64,000 nt of DNA from positions 49,656-113,655 of the forward strand of contig WXYP01000009.1 of NCBI GenBank assembly GCA_009901575.1. The letters run 5' to 3'. Below, piece after piece: positions 1 through 10,268 of the stretch. A program made the position numbers and the translations under genes. Numbering within the stretch: the stretch's first letter is position 1; every line of letters starts with the position of its first letter. The DNA is from Flavobacteriaceae bacterium R38 (lineage in GTDB: Bacteria > Bacteroidota > Bacteroidia > Flavobacteriales > Flavobacteriaceae). The notes beneath the pieces are model-generated. The model saw only the letters and a list, made by a program, of their open reading frames with translations. It was not told where the DNA came from and did no database searches.

Positions 1-1
1 A

Positions 2-3000
2 GATAAATTAAAAGAACCAGGAATATATGGCTCTATTTTTAGTGATCATAATATTCTTAATTTGTCAAATGATCCGGATCATGCATTTACAGATATTTCA
101 GAAATAAATTACAATGGAGATACAGAACGTTTTTCTATCTTAAATAGAAATCCTGTTTTGCTTAATTATGACGGTTATAATGTTTCTGGACAAGGAGTTG
201 CGGGGCAAATGTCTCCTAAACTCATGAAAAATATTTCCTTGGTAAATATCAATCATGATTTTGATGAAGCAGATTTAAGCTATTACAAGCCTAACAATAC
301 AACTGCTCAGATAGCTGCAAAATTCTATTTTGATAATGAACTTTCCGGAGGAGCTATTGTAAATAAAGTAACTTTTTCAAATGTGAGTAATCCATCAGGT
401 TTTGATAATTACATAAACAACCCGTCTACGGCTGTAACAGGGGAGAAACGAAGCGGGAATTTTGTAGAATATTTTACTTTTCAGAATCTGCCACCTGATA
501 TCATCCTTCCCGAAAATTTTGTGAAACCCACTTATATTAAAAATAATTCTATTGCTGGTTTTAGAATCACTTCTTCAGATGGAATCACGTATACTTATAT
601 GTTGCCGGTATACAATATGATGGAAAAATCCAGAAATTTTAATTATCAAAATACAGAGCGTGATGTTTATTCAGAAAAAACAAATGAAGGTTATGCTACA
701 CACTGGTTATTAACATCTATAACAGGACCAGATTATGTAGATATCAATACTAATGGAAAACTAGATGAAGGTGATTATGGATATTGGGTAGATTTTGAAT
801 ATGGAAAATGGTCTGAAGGTATGGTATGGCGTACTCCTGGAAAAGGAGATGAATATTCTAAAATACAAGGTTCAAGAAGATATAGTTGGGGAATTAAAGA
901 ACTGTACTATCTCGATAAAATTAACACCAGAACACATAGCGCATTATTTGTGAAGGAACTACGTGAAGATGCTAAAGGAGTTCCACAGCAATTTATTTAC
1001 AAAAATGCCGCCTATGATTATACAATGCCTTCACAAAAACAATTAAAACTTAATAAAATCGTATTAATTCAAAATGATAAACTGGCGCCAATTGATAAAA
1101 CAAATGCGATCAATATAGCTTCTGGGCCTAATCAATTTCACAGTTTCACAGATCCTAAAATAAATAAAACTTATAGTTTTTCATTAAATCTTCAGGATAA
1201 TGTTTTAGATACTAAAGATGCTTTTACATTGAACCTGGAGCAGGATGCATTACGAGTTATCAGTTTTAATTATGATTATTCATTAGCTCAAAATAGCCCG
1301 AATTCTGATGCAGGAGGTAAGCTTACTTTAAAGAAAGTACTTTTTAAAGGAAAACAAGGAATTGCTTTAATGCCTCCTTATCGTTTTAATTATTCTAATA
1401 ACCCGAATTGGGAACACAATAATGAAAACTACTGGGGATATAATCATCATGATGCTACGGCCTGGAGTATAGATGAAATTATCTCTCCTCAGGGAGCCAA
1501 AATAGGAATAGCTTATGAAGGAGATATGTATGATAATAATCCTTCTCAAGTCAATGCAAATTATCAATTCAGAGATGTAGATGTAAAACTGTTATCTAAC
1601 AATACAATAAACATTTCTGCAGATATTGGAAATTATGACCTTAAAGCAGGAGACGAAATCTTCTTAGATTATGACTCCAGGTTTAGTGATTGTGATAACT
1701 TAAGAGATGTACGGGTAAGATATACTGGAAAAGTAGCTCTGGTAGAAAAAAATCAAAATACTCATAATTTCAGAACTACTTTTAATTTCACCTTATTAGA
1801 ACCTCAAAAGTATACTTTTGAAGTACTCAATACGCATACTAATATTGATGCTTGTAATCAAGCTGGTTTTAGCATAGGGGCTCCTAGTTTTAGTAATATT
1901 AACGGTACTCCGTTTAAAAATAAAAATCACGCTGGAACACGTGTGGCCAGTATTAGTGTATCAGATGATATCAATACCTGGAAAACTACTTATGAATATG
2001 GCAGCGGTTCTGTTCCCTACGAACCTTATTACAATTTTCAAGGAGTAGCTAACCAATCCTTACTCAGAAGTCCAAATGTACTTTATGATAAGGTGATTGT
2101 ACGAAACTTAGATATTAATAATGAAGTAAATGATGAGGTTAAAACAGTATATGAATTTATTACAGATAGGACAATAGAAGCTGGAATAAATCAAAAACTG
2201 AGTTTTAATGCAACTAGTGTTCCCGGATCATTCAATAGCTTTAATAATAACGACACCAGGGATATTACTTATGAATATAAAGATTATCAAGGGATAATAG
2301 GAAACCTTAAACAAACTAGTGTATATCGGGGAAACACTTTACTGACCCGTAATGTTAATAATTATACGTTTTTGGACGAAAGCTCTGGTTTTGTAAACAC
2401 ACAATCTACTCAGATGTATAAATCTGTAAATCCTAAGCCTGGAAATACAGATTACTTGAATATTAATCATCTGATATCTACTAGTTATACTTCTTATCCA
2501 GTGGTTTTAGAAAGCTCTGAAGCTATTCAGGGTGGGGTTAAAAAAATCACCTATTTCGATAAGCATGATATCAATTCGGGAGAATTATTAGAAACTCGGT
2601 TTTTTGGAAGTGATGGTAGCGAATACCGAACAGAAAAGATACCGGCTTATACTATTGATGCATATACAGCTATGGGGAGTAAAGAAAATAACAGTAATAA
2701 CAAACATATGCTTACCCAGGAAGCAATGACAAAAACCTATATTAAAAATGGTTCCGTATGGACTCCTATTAAAGCAAGTATAACTACCTGGAGGCCCTGG
2801 AGCAATGATATCTGGCGAATTCATAAAAATTATATATGGGATGGTGAAACCGATAGTGAAGGTAGATTTAGCAATTTTTCAGGAACTTATGACAATTTTA
2901 ACTGGACATTGAATCAAACTCAATCCTTGAACTCTGAATGGAAACAAATTTCTGAAGTTACCATGTATGACAACTACTCATTACCTCTGGAAACTTTAGA

Positions 3001-3667
3001 CATAAATAATAACAAGGCGACTACCAAAACAGGAGATAATGAAACTAAAGTCTATGCAACAGGAAATGCCGGATTTAATGAATTGTTCTTTTCGGGAGCT
3101 GAAGATCTTAATGAGAATAATTTTGGAGGTGGAGTTAGGAAAGGAACTGCGACTTTAAATAGTTCTTATTTTCATACAGGAAAGCATTCTCTCCAGATTA
3201 GTTCTGGAAATACAGGGTATGAGGTAACGGTCACCGAAGGGAAATCCAACAAGTACAAGGTGTCGCTCTGGGTCAGGAATCAAGGACATACCAGTACTCG
3301 TCTTGAGGTTGGAAATACTACAATCAACTATACTCCACAAGAAACAGTACGAGCAGGAAACTGGGTGCAACTAAATTTTCATTTTATTCTTAACAATACG
3401 CAAACTGTTAAAGTGGTTTCTAACAGCGGAACCATCTATGTAGATGATTTCAGGTTATGTCCCGAAAGTTCTTCAATGATTTCATATGTATATAATGAGT
3501 GGGATGAAGTATCCTATATTTTAGGAGCTAATAATATGGCTACTTATTTTGAATATGACAATATGGGGAGATTGATTCGAACGCATACGGAAGTCACAGA
3601 TTTTAACGGACCAGGATCCGGAGGTATCAAAAGAATCAGTGAAAATGAATACAACTATAAATACTAA
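2..3667 (+). CDS. Large secreted protein preceding an RHS gene (5'-truncated by window edge)
   Basis: The reading frame is open to the left edge, so the true start lies outside the window; a TTG at 62 is in frame but has no reason to be the start. The visible 1,200-odd residues are rich in Asn, Tyr and Asp, as in surface proteins. An Asp-rich, EF-hand-like loop (DINTNGKLDEGD) is encoded near 740-776. A jelly-roll, carbohydrate-binding-module-like segment lies near 3090-3460, ending in YVDDFRL. The last 50 residues carry a YD/RHS-like phrase (YFEYDNMGRLIRT). In Flavobacteriia such proteins commonly sit directly upstream of a DUF6443 RHS protein, and here the RHS gene starts 5 bp after the stop, so co-transcription is likely. 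The biochemical function is unknown; a role as scaffold or partner of the RHS protein is inference. Confidence 0.75.
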   Translation, partial: DKLKEPGIYGSIFSDHNILNLSNDPDHAFTDISEINYNGDTERFSILNRNPVLLNYDGYNVSGQGVAGQMSPKLMKNISLVNINHDFDEADLSYYKPNNTTAQIAAKFYFDNELSGGAIVNKVTFSNVSNPSGFDNYINNPSTAVTGEKRSGNFVEYFTFQNLPPDIILPENFVKPTYIKNNSIAGFRITSSDGITYTYMLPVYNMMEKSRNFNYQNTERDVYSEKTNEGYATHWLLTSITGPDYVDINTNGKLDEGDYGYWVDFEYGKWSEGMVWRTPGKGDEYSKIQGSRRYSWGIKELYYLDKINTRTHSALFVKELREDAKGVPQQFIYKNAAYDYTMPSQKQLKLNKIVLIQNDKLAPIDKTNAINIASGPNQFHSFTDPKINKTYSFSLNLQDNVLDTKDAFTLNLEQDALRVISFNYDYSLAQNSPNSDAGGKLTLKKVLFKGKQGIALMPPYRFNYSNNPNWEHNNENYWGYNHHDATAWSIDEIISPQGAKIGIAYEGDMYDNNPSQVNANYQFRDVDVKLLSNNTINISADIGNYDLKAGDEIFLDYDSRFSDCDNLRDVRVRYTGKVALVEKNQNTHNFRTTFNFTLLEPQKYTFEVLNTHTNIDACNQAGFSIGAPSFSNINGTPFKNKNHAGTRVASISVSDDINTWKTTYEYGSGSVPYEPYYNFQGVANQSLLRSPNVLYDKVIVRNLDINNEVNDEVKTVYEFITDRTIEAGINQKLSFNATSVPGSFNSFNNNDTRDITYEYKDYQGIIGNLKQTSVYRGNTLLTRNVNNYTFLDESSGFVNTQSTQMYKSVNPKPGNTDYLNINHLISTSYTSYPVVLESSEAIQGGVKKITYFDKHDINSGELLETRFFGSDGSEYRTEKIPAYTIDAYTAMGSKENNSNNKHMLTQEAMTKTYIKNGSVWTPIKASITTWRPWSNDIWRIHKNYIWDGETDSEGRFSNFSGTYDNFNWTLNQTQSLNSEWKQISEVTMYDNYSLPLETLDINNNKATTKTGDNETKVYATGNAGFNELFFSGAEDLNENNFGGGVRKGTATLNSSYFHTGKHSLQISSGNTGYEVTVTEGKSNKYKVSLWVRNQGHTSTRLEVGNTTINYTPQETVRAGNWVQLNFHFILNNTQTVKVVSNSGTIYVDDFRLCPESSSMISYVYNEWDEVSYILGANNMATYFEYDNMGRLIRTHTEVTDFNGPGSGGIKRISENEYNYKY

Positions 3668-3672
3668 ACAAT

Positions 3673-6600
3673 ATGACTACAAAATATACAAACTATCGTT
3701 TTTTTAAAGTTGTTATGGTATTATTATTAATTTCTAATACTGTATTAGCACAAAACAGTTGTTTTACGGTAAATCCTATTCAAGGACTTTCTTTTACTGA
3801 ATCAGGAGGTATGAAATCGAGAACCTTTTCACATAGCTGCAGTTCCGGAACTTTTTCAATATATGTTCCTCCTACTGTAAGCGAATGGGTATCGGCAGAT
3901 GTTACCGGGAGTATTATTACAATTACCGTTCAACCAAACTCATTGGGGAGTCGTAGTATAGGTCTTTCCCTATTATATAATGGTTCAACCACTAATGCAG
4001 GTATTTTGATTGAGCAAGATGGAAATGCTAATCCTCCTTGCACAGCATCATTATGGTATCCGGATAATAATTTGGATGGACAAGGAGATCCTTATGAAGA
4101 TCCGGTAAGTGCCTGCGTAAAACCTTATGGGAATTGGACCTTAACACCTTATGGAGGAGGTCCTAATGTCGAAAATTATAATTGGATCGCTACCAAAGCT
4201 TATAATCTCAATAATACATTACAAACAAGTAGTAAAGCTTATTTTGATGAATTAGGAAAACCATTACAAACTCAGTCCTGGAATGTTAAAACAGATTCTA
4301 TATGGGCTACCCAGCAATTATATGATGTGCAAGGGAGAAATATTTTACAAACATTTTCTGCGCCTATAGGCACCGGAACTAATTTTACTTATAAAAATGG
4401 GTTTATCAAACAGGCTAACAATAGTTCGGATTACGCATCAAATAATTATGAAGGTGTCAAAGCAGAAAATCCGGATTCTGTTGGAAACAGCATTAATACT
4501 CTTGGATGGTATTACAGTGAAAATAACAATCACGAACCTTACCAGGATGTAACTCAATATCCATTTGCTAAACAGGTATATAGTACTTTGATGCCAGGGA
4601 ATGTACTGAGAAACCTGGGGGGTAATAAGGTAGATACAAACAGGGATGGAGATATTGATCAGAATGATAGTTGGGCACAAGTATACTCATTTTCTATGTT
4701 GGCTTCACAAGAATTATCTCAAAATGTTGCTTTTGGAGAACTTAAATACAACAATTTTGAAATTATAAAAACTGTAAGCAGAGATGTTCATGGGGTAGAA
4801 AATGTAGGATTTACAGATTCTGAAGGAAGAACTTTAGCTACTGCCCGAAGCGGAAGTACATCAGCACGTACTATGCAAATAGATATTCCTGAACAAGGCT
4901 ATGTAGATATTCATGTTCCTGTAGGAGATAATCTAGGTTTTACAGTAACAACTAATGGGAATGTTGTTACTGTATACAACTTGATTACGGAAACTATTGT
5001 TACTCCATCCAGCGGCTTACCAAACGGATTTTACAGAGTGACACTCAACGATCCTGATAATTATGATTTGAGTAATCCGGTACGGATTAATTATCATGAA
5101 AATTATTATGATTACAGTTTAAATGAATATGATGAAGCCAATAGGTTAATTGCTTCTTATCAGCCTTTAAATAAGTTGAAAACGGAATATCAATATGATA
5201 CTGAAGGGCAGTTTATTTATACAAAGAGTCCGGACGAAGGAGAAGCTTGGTTTAAGTATAGGGAAGACGGACAAATACGCTTTTCTCAAAACAGTAAACA
5301 AAAGCTGGTAAATGAGTTTTCTTATACAAATTATGATGCTTATGGCAGGGCAATAGAAAGTGGTGTATTAGTAAGTACTGCTTTTAATACTGCAGATCCG
5401 GATAATGCTGTATTGCCTTCAGGCACTAAAAAAGAAGTACAAACTACTTTTTATGATGCAGTCAATACGACTGAACTAAATACATTACCCGTAGCATATA
5501 GAAACCCTTCATTCCTGGCCAGTAATGTGTCAAAAACTACAAATGAGCAAAGTACTACTTATTATAGCTATGATATTTATGGCAGATTACAATGGCTTGT
5601 ACAAGATATCGTTGGCTTAGGAATAAAAACCATCGATTATGAATATCATCCTATTACTGGCTTGGCTACTAAAGTTGTTTATCAGAAAGGGAATAGTACA
5701 GAACAATTTATTCATCGCTATACTTATAATGAAATTTATCAATTGGTAAAAGTAGAGACCTCTACAGATAATATCAATTATACACTACATGCCGAATATT
5801 CTTATTATGAAACAGGAGAGATGAAACGCACAGAACTGGCTGGAGGCATTCAAGGTGTAGATTATGTCTATAACCTGAACGGACAACTCAAAGGGATCAA
5901 TCACCCTGGTTTAAATGCGAATCAGGATCCTGGAAGAGATGATAATGATCTTTTTGGAATGCAGATCGATTATCACAATGCCGATTATAAACGTGCTTTA
6001 GATAATATCAAAGCTAGAAGCTATGGCACCAACCAATTAAATGGAAACATCAAAGGGATTCGCTGGAATAATAGTATTTTGTCTTCCGGAGGTAGCCAGG
6101 AGACGGTATATAGTTATAATTATAACCGAAACAATTGGCTAACTGATGCGACTTATGGCACGTTTAACGGCAATTCATCAATAGATGCGAATCTTGTCAA
6201 AAGTAACAGTTATAGCAGTACTGACGGGACAGTACAGCTTGAAGCTACACAAAGCATTACATTTACAGATGGATTTCATGCTGTAGAAGGTACTATTCTT
6301 AGTGGAAAAATTGTAGCCGGTTCAGGTTTCCGTGAAGTCAATGATGGAGATTATAATGTAACCGGAATTACTTATGATGCTAATGGAAATATTAAGACTT
6401 TAAATAGGAACAAGCATACCGAAAATGGGTCTAATGTTATGGATGCATTAACCTATACCTATAAGACAGATAAACCTAACCAGTTACTTCGGGTAGATGA
6501 TGCTATTACCGATAATACTAATGCAGATGATATCAAAGATCAGAATGGCTCTAATTATATTTATAATGAAATTGGACAACTCGTTCAAAATAATGAAGAA

Positions 6601-7893
6601 GGAATTACTTATATATATAACACAAGTGGGCTAGTAACAGAGGTACAAAAAAATAATTTATCTATAGTGAAATTCTTCTATAATGATAGAAATCACAGGA
6701 TAAAGAAAGAAAGTTTTAGCAGTAATACTGGAGATCTGCAAAACACTACCTTTTATGTTAGAGATGTAGCTGGAAGTATTATTTCGATATATACAAAAAC
6801 AACTACCAATTCTCCTGTAATAACAGAACAGAATATCTACGGAGCAAATCGTCTGGGAATATTCAATAGACAAAATAACACTAATGTGTACCAGCTTACC
6901 GATCACTTAGGTAATGTAAGGGCTGTTTTTGCTAAAATTAATAATAGCTTAGAGACCAGAGGAGGAAATGATTATTATCCTTTTGGAATGGCGATGCCTG
7001 CTAAAAATAGTATTAATGCTAATACTTATCGCTATGCTTTTCAAGGGCAGGAAAAAGACCCGGAAACCGGAAAAGAAGCTTTTGAATTACGATTATGGGA
7101 TAGTAGAATTGGGAGATGGTTAACAATAGACCCTTATAGGCAGTTTAATAGCCCATATTTAGGGATGGGAAACAATCCTATAAATGGTATTGATCCGGAT
7201 GGAGGGTTGTTTGGACGGTTAAGAGCAAAAAGATATGCAAGGAAACATGGAGGCTCTATATATAAAAGTAAAAAAGGAAAATGGAATGTAGTTAATGTTG
7301 AATTTTCAGAAGAAGATGGATTTGTCGTTACTACTAAAAACTTTGGTTACGGCGGACTAGGAAAGTTTACATGGAAAACAACAACTGCAGAAATAGAAGG
7401 AAAAGTAGATGCTGGAATACAATTTGTTAGAGATAAAGGAGCAAAAGGGGTATCAGCTAAGCTATTAACAGCCGATTTTTTGACATTTAAAACTAACTTT
7501 GTTGATCCTAATGGAGATCTAGGAATTAAAAATTCATTTGATTATTTTCTTAAGGATGGAAAAGTAAAAGGAAGTACTTTGGCAGTAAAAGCAGAAACTT
7601 CTAAATTAGATTTAAAAGCAGGTATAAAATACGAAGCAGATGATTGGGAGATATTAAGAATGCCTAGTGTGGTAGCCCCATTTACCGCAGTTCCTAAAAA
7701 CTTTTCAGCTAAAGCGGAATATGGAGTAGGAAAGCCTTTTTTTGAAAAGAAAATAGTATTAAGTTCGAATAGAGATAAAATACAAATCCATTTTGGATTA
7801 CAGGAAGAATGGTCAAAATCGTACGGAAGATATTTAGCTATAGCTGGTAAAGCTGGATTTAGGCTTCAAGGTGTTATTGATTGGGAATTTTAA
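3673..7893 (+). CDS. DUF6443-type RHS repeat-associated core protein with unassigned C-terminal tail
   Basis: A Sec signal peptide (residues 1-27, ending in VLAQ) is followed by a BACON-like beta-sandwich (about 30-115). A DUF6443-like region comes next (about 165-260: KAYNLNNTLQTSSKAYFDE, YDVQGRN), then many YD/RHS repeats. The RHS core runs from DHLGNVR at residue 1077 through YPFG, FQGQEKDPETG, LRLWDSRIGRW and PDGG near 1178. An EF-hand-like loop (DTNRDGDIDQND) lies near residue 320. A GFHAVEG-type segment interrupts the repeats near 856-882. The final 228 residues after PDGG form a Lys- and Gly-rich, apparently beta-rich domain that I cannot assign; in RHS proteins this position holds the variable effector. 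No obvious immunity gene follows. By family, this is a secreted encapsulating beta-shell that may carry a toxin; toxicity itself is inference. Confidence 0.88.
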   Translation: MTTKYTNYRFFKVVMVLLLISNTVLAQNSCFTVNPIQGLSFTESGGMKSRTFSHSCSSGTFSIYVPPTVSEWVSADVTGSIITITVQPNSLGSRSIGLSLLYNGSTTNAGILIEQDGNANPPCTASLWYPDNNLDGQGDPYEDPVSACVKPYGNWTLTPYGGGPNVENYNWIATKAYNLNNTLQTSSKAYFDELGKPLQTQSWNVKTDSIWATQQLYDVQGRNILQTFSAPIGTGTNFTYKNGFIKQANNSSDYASNNYEGVKAENPDSVGNSINTLGWYYSENNNHEPYQDVTQYPFAKQVYSTLMPGNVLRNLGGNKVDTNRDGDIDQNDSWAQVYSFSMLASQELSQNVAFGELKYNNFEIIKTVSRDVHGVENVGFTDSEGRTLATARSGSTSARTMQIDIPEQGYVDIHVPVGDNLGFTVTTNGNVVTVYNLITETIVTPSSGLPNGFYRVTLNDPDNYDLSNPVRINYHENYYDYSLNEYDEANRLIASYQPLNKLKTEYQYDTEGQFIYTKSPDEGEAWFKYREDGQIRFSQNSKQKLVNEFSYTNYDAYGRAIESGVLVSTAFNTADPDNAVLPSGTKKEVQTTFYDAVNTTELNTLPVAYRNPSFLASNVSKTTNEQSTTYYSYDIYGRLQWLVQDIVGLGIKTIDYEYHPITGLATKVVYQKGNSTEQFIHRYTYNEIYQLVKVETSTDNINYTLHAEYSYYETGEMKRTELAGGIQGVDYVYNLNGQLKGINHPGLNANQDPGRDDNDLFGMQIDYHNADYKRALDNIKARSYGTNQLNGNIKGIRWNNSILSSGGSQETVYSYNYNRNNWLTDATYGTFNGNSSIDANLVKSNSYSSTDGTVQLEATQSITFTDGFHAVEGTILSGKIVAGSGFREVNDGDYNVTGITYDANGNIKTLNRNKHTENGSNVMDALTYTYKTDKPNQLLRVDDAITDNTNADDIKDQNGSNYIYNEIGQLVQNNEEGITYIYNTSGLVTEVQKNNLSIVKFFYNDRNHRIKKESFSSNTGDLQNTTFYVRDVAGSIISIYTKTTTNSPVITEQNIYGANRLGIFNRQNNTNVYQLTDHLGNVRAVFAKINNSLETRGGNDYYPFGMAMPAKNSINANTYRYAFQGQEKDPETGKEAFELRLWDSRIGRWLTIDPYRQFNSPYLGMGNNPINGIDPDGGLFGRLRAKRYARKHGGSIYKSKKGKWNVVNVEFSEEDGFVVTTKNFGYGGLGKFTWKTTTAEIEGKVDAGIQFVRDKGAKGVSAKLLTADFLTFKTNFVDPNGDLGIKNSFDYFLKDGKVKGSTLAVKAETSKLDLKAGIKYEADDWEILRMPSVVAPFTAVPKNFSAKAEYGVGKPFFEKKIVLSSNRDKIQIHFGLQEEWSKSYGRYLAIAGKAGFRLQGVIDWEF

Positions 7894-7948
7894 ATAATAT
7901 AATATTATTAAACATTGAAATACCTCAAACTATCACATTGATGCAACT

Positions 7949-7978
7949 GGCGCGCTTTTATAAAGCGCGCCTTTTTTT
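7949..7978 (+). terminator. Intrinsic terminator after the RHS gene
   Basis: A perfect 10-bp stem (GGCGCGCTTT / AAAGCGCGCC) with a 3-nt loop is followed by seven T residues. It is unusually GC-rich for this window and lies 55 bp after the RHS stop. Confidence 0.92.
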
Positions 7979-8059
7979 ATACAATATGCTTAATAAACAA
8001 AAAACGAGCTGATAATCCCTTAAATAAACATAGATTTATAAATCTGGATAGACAATAGC

Positions 8060-8091
8060 TTGATTTTATTGATTTCAGAGCGATTACTTTG
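8060..8091 (+). promoter_or_regulatory. Possible promoter for the outer-membrane barrel gene
   Basis: TTG at 8060-8062 and TTACTTTG at 8084-8091 (7 of 8 to the Bacteroidota -7 box TAnnTTTG) are separated by 21 nt, with the start codon 35 nt further on. The match is imperfect. Confidence 0.35.
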
Positions 8092-8126
8092 TAGATTAGA
8101 TTCAGAATTTAAAGAGTCAAATAAAA

Positions 8127-8708
8127 ATGAAAAAAACTTTCCTGGCGTTATTGCTTATTTTTACAGTTAAATCCTTTTCACAAGATTCAAAATTGAGTCT
8201 AGAATTAAATTACCCGATACCTGTTGACAACAATTTTTTAGGTGAAAACTATACAGGAGTCATTGATTTTGGTGTGAAATTCAGGTTTGTAGATTTGAAT
8301 CCGGTTAATCTTGGTGTTGCTTTAAATGGAGGTATTCTGGTTGATAATGATAACTTAAGTAATGAATTTGTAAACTCTAATATTACGATATATACAGTAC
8401 AACCTAAATTGTTTGCAGAACTTGATTTAGAAGCGCTAAAAAGATTTCATCCAACTATCGGGTTAGGATATTCATTCTTAATTTTTGATGGATTAGCATC
8501 TATTAGTGACTTTGGTTTATTTGAATTAAACGATACCCGGAACGGTTTTAATTTTAATTTAGGAGTAGCTTACGATATAACTGATAGATTATTTGCTCAA
8601 GTACAATATGACTTTATCAGACTTGATGTAGATGACGATGTTCCGGATACTAAATTTAATACTAACATTAATATTTTAAAAATTGGAATAGGATATCGGT
8701 TTTTTTAG
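8127..8708 (+). CDS. Outer-membrane beta-barrel protein (small porin-like)
   Basis: The 193-residue product starts with a signal peptide (MKKTFLALLLIFTVKSFSQ). The rest consists of alternating amphipathic beta-strands with Gly-rich turns and ends in the aromatic closing strand IGIGYRFF typical of outer-membrane barrels. Its length fits an eight-stranded OmpX/OmpW-like barrel. The gene stands alone: the terminator after the RHS gene separates it from the upstream operon, and 118 bp separate it from the next gene. No ligand can be read from the sequence. It does not look like an RHS immunity protein, because it is itself exported to the outer membrane. Confidence 0.75.
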   Translation: MKKTFLALLLIFTVKSFSQDSKLSLELNYPIPVDNNFLGENYTGVIDFGVKFRFVDLNPVNLGVALNGGILVDNDNLSNEFVNSNITIYTVQPKLFAELDLEALKRFHPTIGLGYSFLIFDGLASISDFGLFELNDTRNGFNFNLGVAYDITDRLFAQVQYDFIRLDVDDDVPDTKFNTNINILKIGIGYRFF

Positions 8709-8826
8709 ATAACAAAGTATTATATCTTATAAGAATTCAACTAGCTATTCTTTTTAAATCAGAGCTGGTAAGAATGAAGTTTCAGAAAAGCTTTTGAGCT
8801 CGCTAAAGAATAAAAAATGAACCCTC

Positions 8827-10245
8827 ATGAATAAATTAATTTTAATATTTTTCATTTCAATTTTGATACTATCTTGTCAATCAGATAAAGAGAGAAATTT
8901 AATAACAGAAGAAATTGACCTTAACGGTGGTTGGAAATACCTTGGATTTGGAAAAGCCTTAATTATCAATGATACAATTGTTAACAGTTTCCATACTTCT
9001 TCTGTTGGAAACGTTTTGGAATCAAATATTACGAAAGAAAACTTTTTCGATTATTACACAGTAGATACTTTGTCTAATGACACTATCTTGTTAAAAGATG
9101 GAGTAAAAACGTTTAAACTTTACAGGAGTAATGATGAATTCCTAAAGACTGTGAATAAAGAACTGGAGAATGATCCAAAATATAATTTTGAAGTATTGTG
9201 GAATACATTCAATGAACAATATTGCTATTTCAAAGAACGTAATATCGACTGGGATGAAATGTATAAAAAATATGAACCCCAGGTGAATTCGAGGACAAAA
9301 CCTTTGGAATTGTATTTGGTTTTGGAAAAAATGCTTGGAGAAATAAATGATGGACATATTTCTATTGATTTACCAGATGAATTGGAAGAAGCATATGAAA
9401 AACAATTAGCAAATACTGAATTTGATGAGAGCATTCCGAATGGATTAGCAAAAAAAGTCAAAAACCGGATTATTAATAAATATGTGAAAAATGTAAACTT
9501 TTATAATCGGGGAGATTTTAAATGGGGTATGATAAATGAAGATATAGCATACCTGCAAACTCAAAATATGATAGGATGGGCTAATTATAATATATCAGAT
9601 ACCGTATCAACTAATAAATTTTGGGAGAAATGGTGGCAATATGTAAATTCCAGTAAAAATTATCATGATGACGCAAGAGAAGGTACACGATTTATCATGG
9701 ATTCAATAATAAAAAGTATAGGGAATGCGAAAGCTTGTATTATTGATTTAAGGTTTAATGGAGGTGGTTTTGATGATGTTTCCGTAGAAATACTAAATCA
9801 TTTTGTAAAAAAAGAAACCGATTTTTGTACCAAAAAAGTAAGATTAGGTCAAGGGTTTACAGAAAAACAGGTAATGACACTTGTTCCGTCTGAAAAAACA
9901 TTTAACGGAAAGTTGTATATCTTGACAAGTCATGAAACTGCAAGCGCGGCAGAATTACTTGTTTTGGGAAGTAAAGAAATTCCAGGAACTCAAATTATAG
10001 GCTCAACAACAGAAGGTGTTTTTTCAGATATTCTACGTAAAAAACTACCAAACGGATGGGGATATGGGTTATCGAATATGATTTATGAATCATTAAGTGG
10101 AATAAGCTATGAGGAAATTGGAATAGCACCAGATATTAAACTCGATTACCCTGTAAAATCAAATGAATTTTATGAATATTTATATGAAAATTTAAAAGAT
10201 GGAGATGAAGCGATTGAAAAAGTAATTAATTATTACAGAAAATAG
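8827..10245 (+). CDS. S41 family peptidase lipoprotein
   Basis: A lipoprotein signal (LILSC, lipid cysteine at residue 17) is followed by a short N-terminal beta domain with GGW and GFGKA phrases. A tail-specific-protease-like domain follows. The S41 signatures are IIDLRFNGGG (about residue 301-310) and SHETASAAE, in which Ser373 is the expected nucleophile. The closing segment GIAPDI also fits the family. S41 enzymes are serine peptidases with a Ser-Lys dyad or Ser-based tetrad; this one would act in the periplasm, tethered to a membrane. No PDZ domain is obvious between the N-terminal region and the catalytic core, placing it in the shorter Bacteroidota S41 group. The substrate is unknown. 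The gene is convergent with the next one, 23 bp away. Confidence 0.85.
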   Translation: MNKLILIFFISILILSCQSDKERNLITEEIDLNGGWKYLGFGKALIINDTIVNSFHTSSVGNVLESNITKENFFDYYTVDTLSNDTILLKDGVKTFKLYRSNDEFLKTVNKELENDPKYNFEVLWNTFNEQYCYFKERNIDWDEMYKKYEPQVNSRTKPLELYLVLEKMLGEINDGHISIDLPDELEEAYEKQLANTEFDESIPNGLAKKVKNRIINKYVKNVNFYNRGDFKWGMINEDIAYLQTQNMIGWANYNISDTVSTNKFWEKWWQYVNSSKNYHDDAREGTRFIMDSIIKSIGNAKACIIDLRFNGGGFDDVSVEILNHFVKKETDFCTKKVRLGQGFTEKQVMTLVPSEKTFNGKLYILTSHETASAAELLVLGSKEIPGTQIIGSTTEGVFSDILRKKLPNGWGYGLSNMIYESLSGISYEEIGIAPDIKLDYPVKSNEFYEYLYENLKDGDEAIEKVINYYRK

Positions 10246-10268
10246 TATTAAATAGTGGTGCTAAAGAA

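Noticed and set aside
62..64. TTG as the start codon of the first gene
   Set aside because: The same frame is open for 20 further codons to the window edge, and no ribosome-binding site or signal peptide follows the TTG.
8127..8708. Outer-membrane barrel gene as the RHS immunity gene
   Set aside because: It follows a strong terminator, has its own possible promoter and codes for an exported barrel.
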